From Oscillospiraceae bacterium (GTDB lineage: Bacteria > Bacillota > Clostridia > Oscillospirales > Oscillospiraceae), in NCBI GenBank assembly GCA_015067615.1, contig SVMD01000006.1, forward strand, positions 1-64,000: 64,000 bases of DNA, given 5' to 3'. Both the position numbers and the translations under genes were made by a program. Numbering within the stretch: position 1 is the first letter of the stretch; every line of letters starts with the position of its first letter. The notes beneath the pieces are model-generated. The model was not told the origin of the DNA, ran no database searches, and saw nothing but the letters and a program-made list of their open reading frames with translations. Below, one piece after another: positions 23,912 through 32,429 of this stretch.

Positions 23912-24349
23912 TTGAAAAATAGACAATCCGCTATCCTTGTTCTGATTACCTGCATCGCCGTTTCCTTCACACTGGGCTTCCTTGCAGGACGCGTTTCTGC
24001 CCCCGGTGACACCATCATCACCCGCGCCCCGGAGCCCACATCTCCTCCTGCCTTCAGTACCGAGGCAGCGCCTGCGCCGGAAAGACTCACCGTACTGACC
24101 ACCATCCCTCCCGAAACGGCAGCGGAAACCACACTGCCCGCATCTGCTGACCCTGCGCTGATCAATGTGAACACCGCAACCCTCTCCCAGCTGGACACCC
24201 TGCCGGGTATCGGCCCTGTTCTGGCCCAGCGGATCATCGACTACCGGGAGGCTCATGGTCCCTTCACCTCGCCGGCCCAGCTGATCCTGGTGGAGGGTAT
24301 CGGAGAAAAGCGGCTGGCGGAAATCATCGGACTGATCACCATAGAATAG
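23912..24349 (+). CDS. ComEA-like helix-hairpin-helix protein
   Basis: 145 residues: membrane anchor (SAILVLITCIAVSFTLGFLA), a Pro/Thr/Ala-rich linker, then two helix-hairpin-helix motifs (INVNTATLSQLDTLPGIGPVLAQRIIDYR and LILVEGIGEKRLAEI) in the last 65 residues. This is the DNA-binding half of ComEA; the SLBB domain found in many ComEA proteins is missing. DNA uptake is possible, but no comEC or comEB is in the window. I place the start at TTG 23912, eight bases after GGGAGG; an upstream GTG frame lacks an RBS. Confidence 0.85.
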   Translation: MKNRQSAILVLITCIAVSFTLGFLAGRVSAPGDTIITRAPEPTSPPAFSTEAAPAPERLTVLTTIPPETAAETTLPASADPALINVNTATLSQLDTLPGIGPVLAQRIIDYREAHGPFTSPAQLILVEGIGEKRLAEIIGLITIE

Positions 24350-24359
24350 GAGTTTTACT

Positions 24360-25040
24360 ATGAAAATACTGGTTGTTGACGACGAAGCCCTGCTGGTCAA
24401 GGGCATCCGGTTCAATCTGCAAAATGAAGGCTACGAGGTCATCACCGGCTCCGACGGTCTGGAAGCCGTGCGTCTGGTCCAGGAGCAGAATCCTGACCTG
24501 GTGGTGCTGGACGTGATGATGCCCCATATGGACGGTATGACTGCCTGTGCCAAGATCCGGGAGTTTTCCGACATTCCCATCATCCTGCTCACTGCCAAAA
24601 CCGACGACATGGACAAGCTCATGGGTTTTGACTTCGGCGCTGACGATTACCTGACCAAGCCTTTCAATATTTTAGAGCTGAAGGCCCGGATCCGGGCCCT
24701 GCTGCGCCGCTCCGGCCGGAGTGAAAAGAAGCCCGTGGCCCACGAGCTGTCCATCGGTTCCATCACCCTGGATCTGGACGCCCGGAATGCCTACCGCAGC
24801 GGCGTGCTGGCAGATCTGACCGCCAAGGAGTTCGACGTGATCGAATTTCTCATGCGCAATCCCAACCGGGTCTATTCCCGGGAGGCACTGCTTGACACCA
24901 TCTGGGCCTATGAATACCGCAGCGATATCCGCACCGTGGACGTGCATATCCGGCGTCTGCGGGAAAAGCTGGAGGAAAATCCGGCAGAACCCAAGCACAT
25001 TCTGACAAAGTGGGGAGTTGGCTATTATTTCAAGAAGTGA
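24360..25040 (+). CDS. Response regulator, OmpR/PhoB family
   Basis: 226-residue two-component regulator. The receiver domain has DDE (residues 8-10), phosphorylatable Asp in LVVLDVMMPHMDG (about residue 52), Thr in LLTAKTDD and Lys in DYLTKPF; the C-terminal winged-helix domain has LTAKEFDVIEFLM, REALLDTIWAYEY and RTVDVHIRRLREKLE. Overlaps the kinase gene by 23 bases. WalR-like in layout, but the identity with WalR is not proven; target genes unknown. Confidence 0.95.
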   Translation: MKILVVDDEALLVKGIRFNLQNEGYEVITGSDGLEAVRLVQEQNPDLVVLDVMMPHMDGMTACAKIREFSDIPIILLTAKTDDMDKLMGFDFGADDYLTKPFNILELKARIRALLRRSGRSEKKPVAHELSIGSITLDLDARNAYRSGVLADLTAKEFDVIEFLMRNPNRVYSREALLDTIWAYEYRSDIRTVDVHIRRLREKLEENPAEPKHILTKWGVGYYFKK

Positions 25041-26475
25041 GAAACCGGCCTTCCGCCGGTACGGCAACACACAGTTCCGCTACGCGATGACCTACGTGTT
25101 CATCACGTTTTTTGTGCTGCTCTTTTTGAATATCTACACCACGAAAGCCACCCATGAGCTGTTTTACAGTAACAACAAAGTCGCCATGCTGGAAAAGTGC
25201 CAGCTTGCTTCCGATGAAATCGCCAAGCTCGAAGTCATGAACCGGGAGGGAATCGGGGATATCTTCAACGAGCTGGGCAGTATGACCGTCACACGAACCG
25301 TAGTCACGGACCCCTATGGGTTGGCCATATATGACAGCTTAGGGCAGTCCGAAGGGAGCTTTATCCTTTTCCCGGAGGTGGTCCAGGCACTGGATGACAC
25401 GATGTGGCAGTATGGCAATGATTCCTTCTCCTGGGTCTACCACGACGGTGCTATGCGTTCCTGCGCCGCGACACCTGTCATCCGGTTTGATGCCATCATC
25501 GGCTGTGTCTATATGACAGAATATAACGTGGAGCAGGGCGCTTTGATCAAGTCCGTCCAAAGTAATGTTCTGCACACCACTCTGATTCTGGAGATTATCC
25601 TGATTTTCTTCTCCCTGGTATTTTCCAAGACCTTCTCCCGGCGGCTGCAGAAGATCATGACCTCCATGCGCATCATCCAGGAGGGCGACTATTCCCACAA
25701 GGTCTCCCTGGGAGGCAATGACGAGCTGACCGTTTTGGGCGATGAATTCAACGACCTGACCGAGCGGCTTCAGACCTCTGAGCAAAAGCGCAGCCGGTTT
25801 GTCTCCGATGCCTCCCATGAGCTGAAAACGCCTCTGGCCTCCATCAAGCTGCTGACCGACTCCATCATGCAGAACGATATGGACACGGAAACCATCCGGG
25901 AATTCGTGGGCGACATCGGCGATGAGGCGGAGCGCCTGAACCGGGTGGCCTCCAAGCTTCTGAGCCTGACCAAGGTGGACGGTGAGCCGGTGGAAGAAAG
26001 CCAGATCATTCCCATGGCCCCCACAATCCGGCGGGTGGCCCAGCGGCTGTCCGGCATCGCCATGGCATCGGGCATCACCCTGAGCCTGGACCTGGCCATG
26101 GATACACCCATCCTGATCCTGGAGGATGACCTGTATCAGATTGTGTTCAATCTCATCGAAAACGGCATCAAGTACAATGTTCCCGGCGGCTCCCTGACTG
26201 TCCGTCTGAGTCGGGACGAGGAGAATGCCTATTTGGAGGTTTCGGACACCGGTATGGGTATTCCGGAGGATGCGATTCCCCATCTGTTCGAGCGGTTCTT
26301 CCGGGTGGACAAGGCCCGCTCCCGTCAGAGCGGCGGCAGTGGTCTGGGTCTGGCCATTGTCCGGGCTATCATCCAGCGCAGCCGAGGTGATATCCGGGTG
26401 ACCAGTGTCGTAGGCGAAGGCACCACCTTTACCGTGTCCTTCCCCGCATTTGATACGGAGGTGGATTCTGTATGA
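25018..26475 (+). CDS. Sensor histidine kinase
   Basis: 485-residue membrane kinase partner of the response regulator. Helix 1 lies around residues 22-42, an extracellular sensor of about 140 residues follows, then helix 2 (TTLILEIILIFFSLVF) and a HAMP domain. The H-box is DASHELKTPLASIKLL (phosphoacceptor His), and the ATPase domain has N-box NLIENGIKYN, DTGMGIPEDAI and GGSGLGLAIV. No PAS domain. The start used is TTG 25018, inside the regulator gene; it lies immediately after GGGGAG, so an alternative start a few codons later is possible. Confidence 0.92.
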   Translation: MAIISRSEKPAFRRYGNTQFRYAMTYVFITFFVLLFLNIYTTKATHELFYSNNKVAMLEKCQLASDEIAKLEVMNREGIGDIFNELGSMTVTRTVVTDPYGLAIYDSLGQSEGSFILFPEVVQALDDTMWQYGNDSFSWVYHDGAMRSCAATPVIRFDAIIGCVYMTEYNVEQGALIKSVQSNVLHTTLILEIILIFFSLVFSKTFSRRLQKIMTSMRIIQEGDYSHKVSLGGNDELTVLGDEFNDLTERLQTSEQKRSRFVSDASHELKTPLASIKLLTDSIMQNDMDTETIREFVGDIGDEAERLNRVASKLLSLTKVDGEPVEESQIIPMAPTIRRVAQRLSGIAMASGITLSLDLAMDTPILILEDDLYQIVFNLIENGIKYNVPGGSLTVRLSRDEENAYLEVSDTGMGIPEDAIPHLFERFFRVDKARSRQSGGSGLGLAIVRAIIQRSRGDIRVTSVVGEGTTFTVSFPAFDTEVDSV

Positions 26476-26951
26476 GACGTTCCGTTATCACCTTGCTAAT
26501 TATGTGTATTCTTCTCAACTTTGCTGGCTGCATCCCCTCTGAGGAACCTTCCTACACCTTCTACTATCTGCGCACCTCCGAAACGATCCAACATGGCAGC
26601 GCAGATGCCCTGGTGGCTCCGGTGACCATGGATATCTCCACCCCCAATGCGGAGCTTGACTATCTTTTACAGCTGTATCTGGACGGCCCAACCAAGGCAA
26701 ACTATGTCAATCCTGTTCCCAGCGGCACCTACCTCCTCAGCGCCCTCTGGGAGGATGACATACTGGTATTGGTTCTGAGCCGGGAATTTTCTCAGTTGAA
26801 CAACATCCGGCTGACACTGGCCGGATGCTGTCTCGCCGCCACCTGCCACGCTCTGACCGGTGCGGAAGCTATTCAAATCCGCAGTGGCGAAGCGATCTAC
26901 AATTTTACCATCAACGACTGTATTTTCCTGGACGAAAGCACCGGGAAATAA
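26472..26951 (+). CDS. GerMN-domain lipoprotein
   Basis: 159 residues. Lipoprotein signal ITLLIMCILLNFAGC; the remainder fits the GerMN (sporulation and germination) domain: YTFYYLRTSETIQHGSADAL, LDYLLQLYLDGP, VNPVPSGTYLL, LVLVLSREFSQL and a final strand with IQIRSGEAIYNF. It overlaps the kinase gene by four bases (ATGA), so it belongs to the two-component operon, the slot that YycH/YycI-like regulators occupy in Bacillus. A role as an accessory of the kinase is inferred. Confidence 0.85.
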   Translation: MRRSVITLLIMCILLNFAGCIPSEEPSYTFYYLRTSETIQHGSADALVAPVTMDISTPNAELDYLLQLYLDGPTKANYVNPVPSGTYLLSALWEDDILVLVLSREFSQLNNIRLTLAGCCLAATCHALTGAEAIQIRSGEAIYNFTINDCIFLDESTGK

Positions 26952-26965
26952 AGAAAGGAACCAAT

Positions 26966-27721
26966 ATGAAATTCATTTCCTGGAATGTAAACGGCCTGCG
27001 GGCCTGCATGGGCAAGGGTTTTATGGACTTTTTTAGTGCCCAGGATGCGGACTTCTTCTGTCTGCAGGAAACCAAGCTTCAGGCAGGACAGATCGAAATG
27101 AATCTGCCCAATCACCGTGACTACTGGAACTACGCCGAAAAGAAGGGCTACTCCGGTACCGCCATTTTTGCGAAGCAGGAGCCCCTGTCCGTTTCCTACG
27201 GCATAGGCGCACCGGAACTGGACAACGAGGGCCGGGTGGTGACCCTGGAATACGATAATTTCTACCTGGTCACCTGCTATACCCCCAACGCCCAGCGGGA
27301 GCTGGCACGACTGGACCACCGGATGAAATGGGACGAAGCTTTCCGGGATTTTCTCAAGGCTCTGGACGAAAAGAAGCCCGTCATCATCTGCGGCGATCTG
27401 AACGTCGCCCATCAGGAGATCGACCTGAAGAACCCCAAGTCCAACCGGGGTAACGCCGGCTTCTCCGATGAGGAGCGGGAGAGTTTTACCAAGACCCTTG
27501 ACCTGGGCTTCACGGACACCTTCCGCCACCTGAATCCGGATCTGGCCGGAGCCTACACCTGGTGGAGCTACATGTTCAAAGCCAGAGAAAAGGACGTGGG
27601 CTGGCGCATTGACTATTTCCTGGTATCCAACCGGATTGCCGATAAAATCACCGCCGCTCCCATCTACAAGGAGATCTTAGGCTCCGATCACTGCCCCGTG
27701 GGTCTGGAAATTGATCTGTAA
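26966..27721 (+). CDS. xth: Exodeoxyribonuclease III (class II AP endonuclease)
   Basis: 251-residue repair nuclease acting 5' of abasic sites and removing 3' blocks. Motifs: FISWNVNGLRA (residues 3-13), FCLQETKLQ (metal Glu), GTAIFAK, CYTPNAQ, ICGDLNVAH (catalytic Asp/Asn), AYTWWSY, WRIDYFLVS and the final GSDHCPVGLEI (Asp-His). The ATG at 26966 follows AAAGGAA; the frame is open further upstream but without an RBS. Last gene before a strong terminator. Confidence 0.97.
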   Translation: MKFISWNVNGLRACMGKGFMDFFSAQDADFFCLQETKLQAGQIEMNLPNHRDYWNYAEKKGYSGTAIFAKQEPLSVSYGIGAPELDNEGRVVTLEYDNFYLVTCYTPNAQRELARLDHRMKWDEAFRDFLKALDEKKPVIICGDLNVAHQEIDLKNPKSNRGNAGFSDEERESFTKTLDLGFTDTFRHLNPDLAGAYTWWSYMFKAREKDVGWRIDYFLVSNRIADKITAAPIYKEILGSDHCPVGLEIDL

Positions 27722-27730
27722 GACAGACTG

Positions 27731-27760
27731 AAGGCCGCTGCATTACGCAGCGGCCTTTAC
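27731..27760 (+). terminator. Terminator of xth
   Basis: Stem AAGGCCGCTGC/GCAGCGGCCTT, loop ATTAC. An almost identical hairpin lies at 29482-29508. Confidence 0.88.
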
Positions 27761-27790
27761 TTTTGCTTCACAGAACATGTATCTGTCTTT

Positions 27791-27829
27791 AAAAAAGCTG
27801 CCTTTCGGAATTTCCATAAAAGGCAGCTT
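27791..27829 (-). terminator. Terminator of the DUF6273 lipoprotein gene
   Basis: Stem AAGCTGCCTTT/AAAGGCAGCTT with six T on the minus strand. Confidence 0.88.
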
Positions 27830-27883
27830 CCATTTATCTGCAGATTTAGAATTTATGTCCGCAACGGTGATTGGCCCGTTCCT

Positions 27884-29275
27884 TTAGCCGCCGACGGTGA
27901 TCCACATGGCAGGACGGTAGCCCACCATGTTATGTCCCACATCGGATCCGTAAAACGTGGCAGCACCGTAATCCGCCACCACATACATGGCATTGATCCG
28001 GAAAATACCGGGCGTACGCAGCCAATAGTATGCATCTCTTCCGCCGTATTCCACCGGAAGATTACCCGCATAGGTGGTGAAAGTGGCAATACGATCCGCA
28101 TCAGTGGGCAGATACGTCTTTAATTCATCGTAGCTCAGGAAGAACACATAATCCTGGGTATCCGGACCGCCGATGGTGCCATACATGGGGTTGTTATGGT
28201 TGATCAGATTGGACAGGACGATTCGATCCTTCTCTTCGTCGGTAAAGCAGTCCTTATAGAACACTTCGTTGCACCAGTGTCTGGCATGGAGATAATACAG
28301 ATCGGTTTCCGGTCCACGCTCACCCTTCCAGCTCAACGGAACGGATTCCGGTGTCAGCCCACCCATCAGTCGATCAGGGGACTCCGGCGCACTGCCCCAG
28401 TAATTCGTATAAGAGGTTGCAGCAACGCAGGAATGGGACCAGTAGGTGTACTTATACTTGATCCATTCCGGATTGAAGTAGGAGCCTCTGGTGAGGATAT
28501 GCTCAGAAAGCACAAAAGCCTTTCCGTCCTCAACAGTCAGTATCCGCCATTCAATGGGTTCCGTATCCGTTGCATCATCGTCCTGTTCGTAATGGCCAAG
28601 GGTGAGCTTTTCTGCCACAGGAACAGCCTCAGTCGTAATGGTTTGCTGCGTCAGCTCATTGATGAGATCCACAGTGAGGGAGTACACGCCCCCTTCTGCG
28701 GGGGTATAGACGAAGCTGTCCTCCGGGGTGGGCTCGGAGGTGAATACCGGTTCGTCATTGAAGTTCACCGTGTATACAAACTGACTGTCAATGGTCTGTC
28801 CGGGCATCACATCCACGGCGCTCCAGGTAATGGGCAAACCCACACAGCCATTATTGACCGTATCGCATTGGACGGAGAATGCATCGTAATAAACCCGCTC
28901 ATAACCCTGCGCTCTTGCAAAATGGTCAGCCGTGCTGTCCAGATAGCAGTAAAACACGACGTTTTCAGTGCCGGAAAACGCATTCTCGTGGAAATTAACA
29001 TCTCTGGAACTGCAATGGAATTTCTTCAGTTCATGGCAGTTGGCGAAAGCACCTTCGTCAATGTATTCCACCACGTCAGAAAGCCGGAATTGCTGGATTT
29101 CGCTTCCGTTATGGGCATCTTTTCTGATTCTGGTCTCGTCATATGCTTCAGTAGCGGCGACTGTAGGGGAAGTGGTTTCCGGCGCAGGGGGCTCGGAAAC
29201 GGCGCAGCCGCTCAAAACAGTGGTCGCAAGTAAAACGCAGGACAAGCCTGCCGCAAAATATTTGGACAACCTCAT
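27884..29275 (-). CDS. DUF6273-domain lipoprotein with LRR-like segment
   Basis: 463 residues. Lipoprotein signal (CVLLATTVLSGC), then a short BspA-type leucine-rich-like stretch (VEYIDEGAFANCHELKKFHC), a beta domain of about 110 residues, and a C-terminal DUF6273 domain from about residue 255 (EPIEWRILTVEDGKAFVLSE) to the end, with WCNEVFYKDCFTDEEK and YWLRTPG and a terminal GYRPAMWIT. DUF6273 belongs to the C-type-lectin/FGE-like fold family seen on clostridial surface proteins; ligand unknown. Own terminator; no operon partners. Confidence 0.85.
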   Translation of the reverse strand: MRLSKYFAAGLSCVLLATTVLSGCAVSEPPAPETTSPTVAATEAYDETRIRKDAHNGSEIQQFRLSDVVEYIDEGAFANCHELKKFHCSSRDVNFHENAFSGTENVVFYCYLDSTADHFARAQGYERVYYDAFSVQCDTVNNGCVGLPITWSAVDVMPGQTIDSQFVYTVNFNDEPVFTSEPTPEDSFVYTPAEGGVYSLTVDLINELTQQTITTEAVPVAEKLTLGHYEQDDDATDTEPIEWRILTVEDGKAFVLSEHILTRGSYFNPEWIKYKYTYWSHSCVAATSYTNYWGSAPESPDRLMGGLTPESVPLSWKGERGPETDLYYLHARHWCNEVFYKDCFTDEEKDRIVLSNLINHNNPMYGTIGGPDTQDYVFFLSYDELKTYLPTDADRIATFTTYAGNLPVEYGGRDAYYWLRTPGIFRINAMYVVADYGAATFYGSDVGHNMVGYRPAMWITVGG

Positions 29276-29481
29276 GGAATACCTCCAATATAATTTATGG
29301 GCAATGTTATCCTGCGGATATCAGGTATAACACCGTAATGGACACTGCGCTCTGTCAGGTCAGGGGACACAAGCAATGGATAACCTTAGACAATAGGTTA
29401 CCATAAAATGTCGAAAATAGCAATATGAAATCTCCCCATAGATGACCTTTATCTCTCATGGATGAAGCCCATAACAGACGG

Positions 29482-29511
29482 AAGGCCGCTGCATTTCGCA
29501 GCGGCCTTTGT
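29482..29511 (-). terminator. Hairpin downstream of the 174-residue membrane protein
   Basis: Stem AAGGCCGCTGC/GCAGCGGCCTT with loop ATTTC, eight bases after the stop at 29516; only a weak T tract. The bases from 29276 to 29480 contain no gene that I can see. Confidence 0.7.
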
Positions 29512-29515
29512 GGAT

Positions 29516-30040
29516 TCAATTCTGAAAAAATGTAAACATCTCCGCGTATTCACCGGGAATGTCAAAGCTGTCATAACCGTAATACACGAGACACCGCTGA
29601 CTTTCCATATCCGGGAAAATAGTCTTAATATCTGTTTCAAGAACCATAGCGTCCCGCTGCGTTTTCAGAAGGCAGACCGTGTCTCCCCGCCGGGCAAAAA
29701 GATTCTCCCCGTCCTGCTTGTAATACACTTCAACCAGGCGTTTTTCATTGGCATAGATAACCACTTTATCATCCAAGCCTGCCTTATCCTTGTTCAAAGG
29801 ATAATCCGTAACTTCACCCCGGATTTCCAGCGTGCATTCCAGGGTCTGTCCGGACTCTGTTATGACGGTTGCCGGAATTGTCTCGTTAATCTCTTTCGGA
29901 AACCCTAAATTCCGCAAAAACAACACAAGAACAACCAGAATACCCAACGCAAGTACGCCGTAACGAATACCCTGAATCAGCCTGGCGGATTTTTCCTGCC
30001 ACTGCTCCGCTTCCTTTTGCATCTGTTCCCGGTGGTCCAT
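29516..30040 (-). CDS. Single-pass membrane protein of unknown function
   Basis: 174 residues: a cytoplasmic amphipathic start (MDHREQMQKEAEQWQEKSAR), one transmembrane helix (YGVLALGILVVLVLFL) and an extracellular beta-rich domain with IPATVITESGQTLECTLEI and a C-terminal region rich in Asp/Tyr. No family recognised. The ATG at 30040 lies after AGGGGGCAAAACT, a usable RBS; the longer frame to 30085 has none. Probably read from the mazF operon or its own promoter. Confidence 0.75.
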   Translation of the reverse strand: MDHREQMQKEAEQWQEKSARLIQGIRYGVLALGILVVLVLFLRNLGFPKEINETIPATVITESGQTLECTLEIRGEVTDYPLNKDKAGLDDKVVIYANEKRLVEVYYKQDGENLFARRGDTVCLLKTQRDAMVLETDIKTIFPDMESQRCLVYYGYDSFDIPGEYAEMFTFFQN

Positions 30041-30106
30041 AGTTTTGCCCCCTTTTTCTTTTATTCTACCAGAACAGATGGGCAATTCGTGAACAGGGTG
30101 TAAAGA

Positions 30107-30460
30107 TTATTCCAGAAACAGTCCCGGCTCCCCCTCCCGGAAGGCAAGCTTTCCCAGGCGCAGCTTATCCAGCTGGGCAAAGGCTTCTCCCGGGCGGATG
30201 GGGATAAAGGTTCCGTTTCTTTCTTCCAAGGAAAACACGCAGTCGGGCTTCAGTCGCTTCGCCGCCACCCTGGTTTCCAGTGTCAGCTCCCCGTTTTTGG
30301 GCAGCAGAACACCGATTTTTTCACCGTCGGCATAGAGTCGGTGGACCTGACTGTCCACCATCCGGCATCGGCAGGAAAGGTGATAATAAAGTCCTTCCCT
30401 TCTCAATTCCACCGTGCCCACGGCCTGTCCATCCAGCATTACTTCGTATGTTCCATCCAA
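30107..30460 (-). CDS. Hypothetical 117-residue protein
   Basis: Cytoplasmic-looking, beta-rich protein (MDGTYEVMLDGQAVGTVELR, then YYHLSCRCRM and DGEKIGVLLPKNGELTLETRV). No signal or membrane segment, no recognised domain. Its Shine-Dalgarno (GGGGGGA) lies within the 3' arm of a hairpin at 30466-30497 that follows mazF. The coding frame is supported by RBS, position and absence of a better frame, but function is unknown. Confidence 0.7.
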   Translation of the reverse strand: MDGTYEVMLDGQAVGTVELRREGLYYHLSCRCRMVDSQVHRLYADGEKIGVLLPKNGELTLETRVAAKRLKPDCVFSLEERNGTFIPIRPGEAFAQLDKLRLGKLAFREGEPGLFLE

Positions 30461-30465
30461 GAAAA

Positions 30466-30497
30466 TCCCCCCTGACGGAGTCTATGCGTCAGAGGGG
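30466..30497 (-). terminator. Hairpin after mazF, overlapping the next RBS
   Basis: Stem CCCCCTGACG/CGTCAG-A-GGGG (one bulged base) followed by GATTTTC on the minus strand; the 3' arm contains the Shine-Dalgarno of the following gene. Confidence 0.65.
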
Positions 30498-30503
30498 CGG
30501 ATA

Positions 30504-30869
30504 TTACGTTGTCCGGTTGTCATGAAGTCCAAAGCTCACAGCAATGGCCTCATCCACCTGGTTCATCTGTGTTTCGTCCAGCCGGCCCATATGCTCCCGG
30601 AGGCGCTTTTTGTCGATGGTGCGGATCTGCTCCAGGAGAATCACCGAATCCTTGCTCAGTCCCACACTGCCGCCGGCGATGTTGATATGGGTGGGAAGCC
30701 GGGCCTTGCCGGTCTGGCTGGTGATGGCGGCGGCGATGACCGTGGGAGAATGGCGGTTGCCGGTATCGTTCTGGACGATCAGCACCGGCCGGGTGCCTCC
30801 CTGCTCGCTGCCCACCACCGGGGACAGGTCTGCATAGAATATGTCCCCCCGCTTGACTGTTCCTTCCAT
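30504..30869 (-). CDS. mazF: MazF/PemK-family endoribonuclease (EndoA-like toxin)
   Basis: 121-residue sequence-specific mRNA interferase. Family hallmarks: [31 protein letters not shown] (residues 5-35, with the catalytic Arg in the GGTRPVL motif), ITSQ near residue 50 with the conserved Ser/Thr, LPTHINI, and [14 protein letters not shown]. 31 residues per strand pattern and length match Bacillus NdoA. No antitoxin gene is seen in the 140 bases upstream. It follows a LolA-like lipoprotein and nnrD, much as B. subtilis has ydcC-alr-ndoAI-ndoA. Confidence 0.95.
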   Translation of the reverse strand: MEGTVKRGDIFYADLSPVVGSEQGGTRPVLIVQNDTGNRHSPTVIAAAITSQTGKARLPTHINIAGGSVGLSKDSVILLEQIRTIDKKRLREHMGRLDETQMNQVDEAIAVSFGLHDNRTT

Positions 30870-30965
30870 TTCTGTTCACGCTCCATGTAACTTTATCCCT
30901 GCGCTACCGGAAAGAAACCTATGTAACGCGGATACTCTATTCTCCCACGTTCCACAGAAAGTTAT

Positions 30966-30997
30966 ACGGCGCACAGGCATTTTATCCTATGCGCCGT
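30966..30997 (-). terminator. Possible weak terminator after the LolA-like lipoprotein
   Basis: Stem ACGGCGCA/TGCGCCGT plus an inner AGG/CCT, but no clear T run on the minus strand. Confidence 0.45.
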
Positions 30998-31009
30998 TAT
31001 GATAGAAAG

Positions 31010-31564
31010 CTACAGAATCTGAAAGTTTTCGATGGTAAGCGTCAGAATCCGGCGGCCATCATAGAGGATCTCCGCCCGGATGGGGGTATCGGTTTCATCC
31101 AGCCAGATATCCACGGTTAAAGCGTCATCGTCATAGCTGTCGTCGATGGTGACCCTCAGCAGATCCTCCTCCATCCCGGCGGCGGTCAGGTAGCCGCCCC
31201 GGAGAGTCGAATAGAAAATCCACGGCGCGCTCACCGGGCTCAGCTGGTCCTCTGCCAGGAGCGGGAATGCAAGCACCGTATCCTGAAAGGTCAGATTTCC
31301 CTCCCCGGCTTCGATCCTGCCGGAAATGTCGGCAATGGTTTCCGGGGCTGTGACCCGGAAACCCAGATTTCCCTGTTTGTCCCCCTCGCAGTAGACCGAG
31401 AAGGTATGTACTTCATCTCCATAATCCGCGGTGATCTCCGCGTCAAAGGTGACTGAGGCTGTGAGCAATTTTGCCCGGAGGGCCATGGCCCGGTCCAGTT
31501 CTTCGTCGTGCTTTCCGCAGCCCGTCAGCAGCAGAAGGATGCATACCGCCGCCATCATTTTCAA
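31010..31564 (-). CDS. LolA-like lipoprotein
   Basis: 184 residues. Signal MMAAVCILLLLTGC; the mature part is beta-rich with the LolA/LppX pattern (LLTASVTFDAEITADYGDE, FRVTAPETIADISGRIEAGE, a DTPIRAEILYDGRRILTLTI ending). Position between nnrD and mazF equals that of ydcC, a LolA-like sporulation lipoprotein, in Bacillus; orthology is an inference. Start lies 15 bases after the nnrD stop, so they share a transcript. Confidence 0.75.
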   Translation of the reverse strand: MKMMAAVCILLLLTGCGKHDEELDRAMALRAKLLTASVTFDAEITADYGDEVHTFSVYCEGDKQGNLGFRVTAPETIADISGRIEAGEGNLTFQDTVLAFPLLAEDQLSPVSAPWIFYSTLRGGYLTAAGMEEDLLRVTIDDSYDDDALTVDIWLDETDTPIRAEILYDGRRILTLTIENFQIL

Positions 31565-31579
31565 TTCCGCATCAAATCC

Positions 31580-32428
31580 TTATTTCAGAAGTCGCGGAAG
31601 GGCACCCAGCATGTCCGTGGGCAGCATGCCGTACTGGCCCAGCTCCTTTGCACACAGGTCCCCGGCAGCACCGTGGAGCCAGGCACCTATGGCCGCCGCT
31701 TCCAGCGGGGCAATTCCCTGGCCCAGCAGGCTCACGATGATGCCGGACAGCACATCACCGCTGCCGCCCACCGCCATGCCTGGATTTCCGGTTTGATTCA
31801 GATAGTCGGTAAAGCCGTCGGTGATGCAGGTCTCGTGGCCCTTCAGCAGCAGGATGCAGCCCAAGTCCCTGGCAAGCTTTCTGGCAGCAGCCATCCGGTT
31901 CCCACCGATTTCTCCGCCGATCCGGGCAAATTCCCCGTCATGAGGCGTCAGGATGGTGGGAGCAGTTCTTCCGCGCAGTATATCTCTATGCGCGGCCATC
32001 ACATTTATACCATCGGCGTCCAGAACCACCGGACAGGCGACCTTTTCCAGCACCGTTTTCACCACCTGGAAGGTCCCTTCGGACTGCCCAAGGCCCGGGC
32101 CGATCAGCACCGCGTCCATTGTGGGCAGGCGCTTCAGGATCTCCGGGATAGCATCGCTGCTGAGCTTTCCATCCATGTCCGGCAGCGGAAATACCACCGG
32201 CTCGTTGAGCTTCACCGCCTCGATGGCGTAGATGCTCTCCGGTACACCCAGGAAGGTCAGTCCCGCGCCGGTCCGCAGCGCGCCCATGGCAGCCAGGTAT
32301 GCCGCCCCGGTGAAGCCACGGCTGCCGCAGAGCAGCAGAATTTTGCCGAAGCTGCCCTTATGTCCCCAGGGATCCCGGTCCGGCAGCAACTGCCGCACCT
32401 GAAACTGATTCAAAATTTTCTGTTCCAT
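31580..32428 (-). CDS. nnrD: ADP-dependent NAD(P)H-hydrate dehydratase
   Basis: 282-residue ribokinase-fold enzyme that repairs hydrated NAD(P)H. Features: WGHKGSFGKILLLCGS near residue 23, GAALRTGAGL-type segment (GALRTGAGLTFL), IGPGLGQSEGT, PVVLDADGINV, LTPHDGEFARI and the nucleotide/catalytic GGSGDVLSGIIVSLL near residue 215. The N-terminal epimerase domain (YjeF_N) found in fused NnrED proteins is absent, so the epimerase must be encoded elsewhere. Co-transcribed with the upstream carboxypeptidase (one-base spacing) and the LolA-like lipoprotein. Confidence 0.95.
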   Translation of the reverse strand: MEQKILNQFQVRQLLPDRDPWGHKGSFGKILLLCGSRGFTGAAYLAAMGALRTGAGLTFLGVPESIYAIEAVKLNEPVVFPLPDMDGKLSSDAIPEILKRLPTMDAVLIGPGLGQSEGTFQVVKTVLEKVACPVVLDADGINVMAAHRDILRGRTAPTILTPHDGEFARIGGEIGGNRMAAARKLARDLGCILLLKGHETCITDGFTDYLNQTGNPGMAVGGSGDVLSGIIVSLLGQGIAPLEAAAIGAWLHGAAGDLCAKELGQYGMLPTDMLGALPRLLK

Positions 32429-32429
32429 A

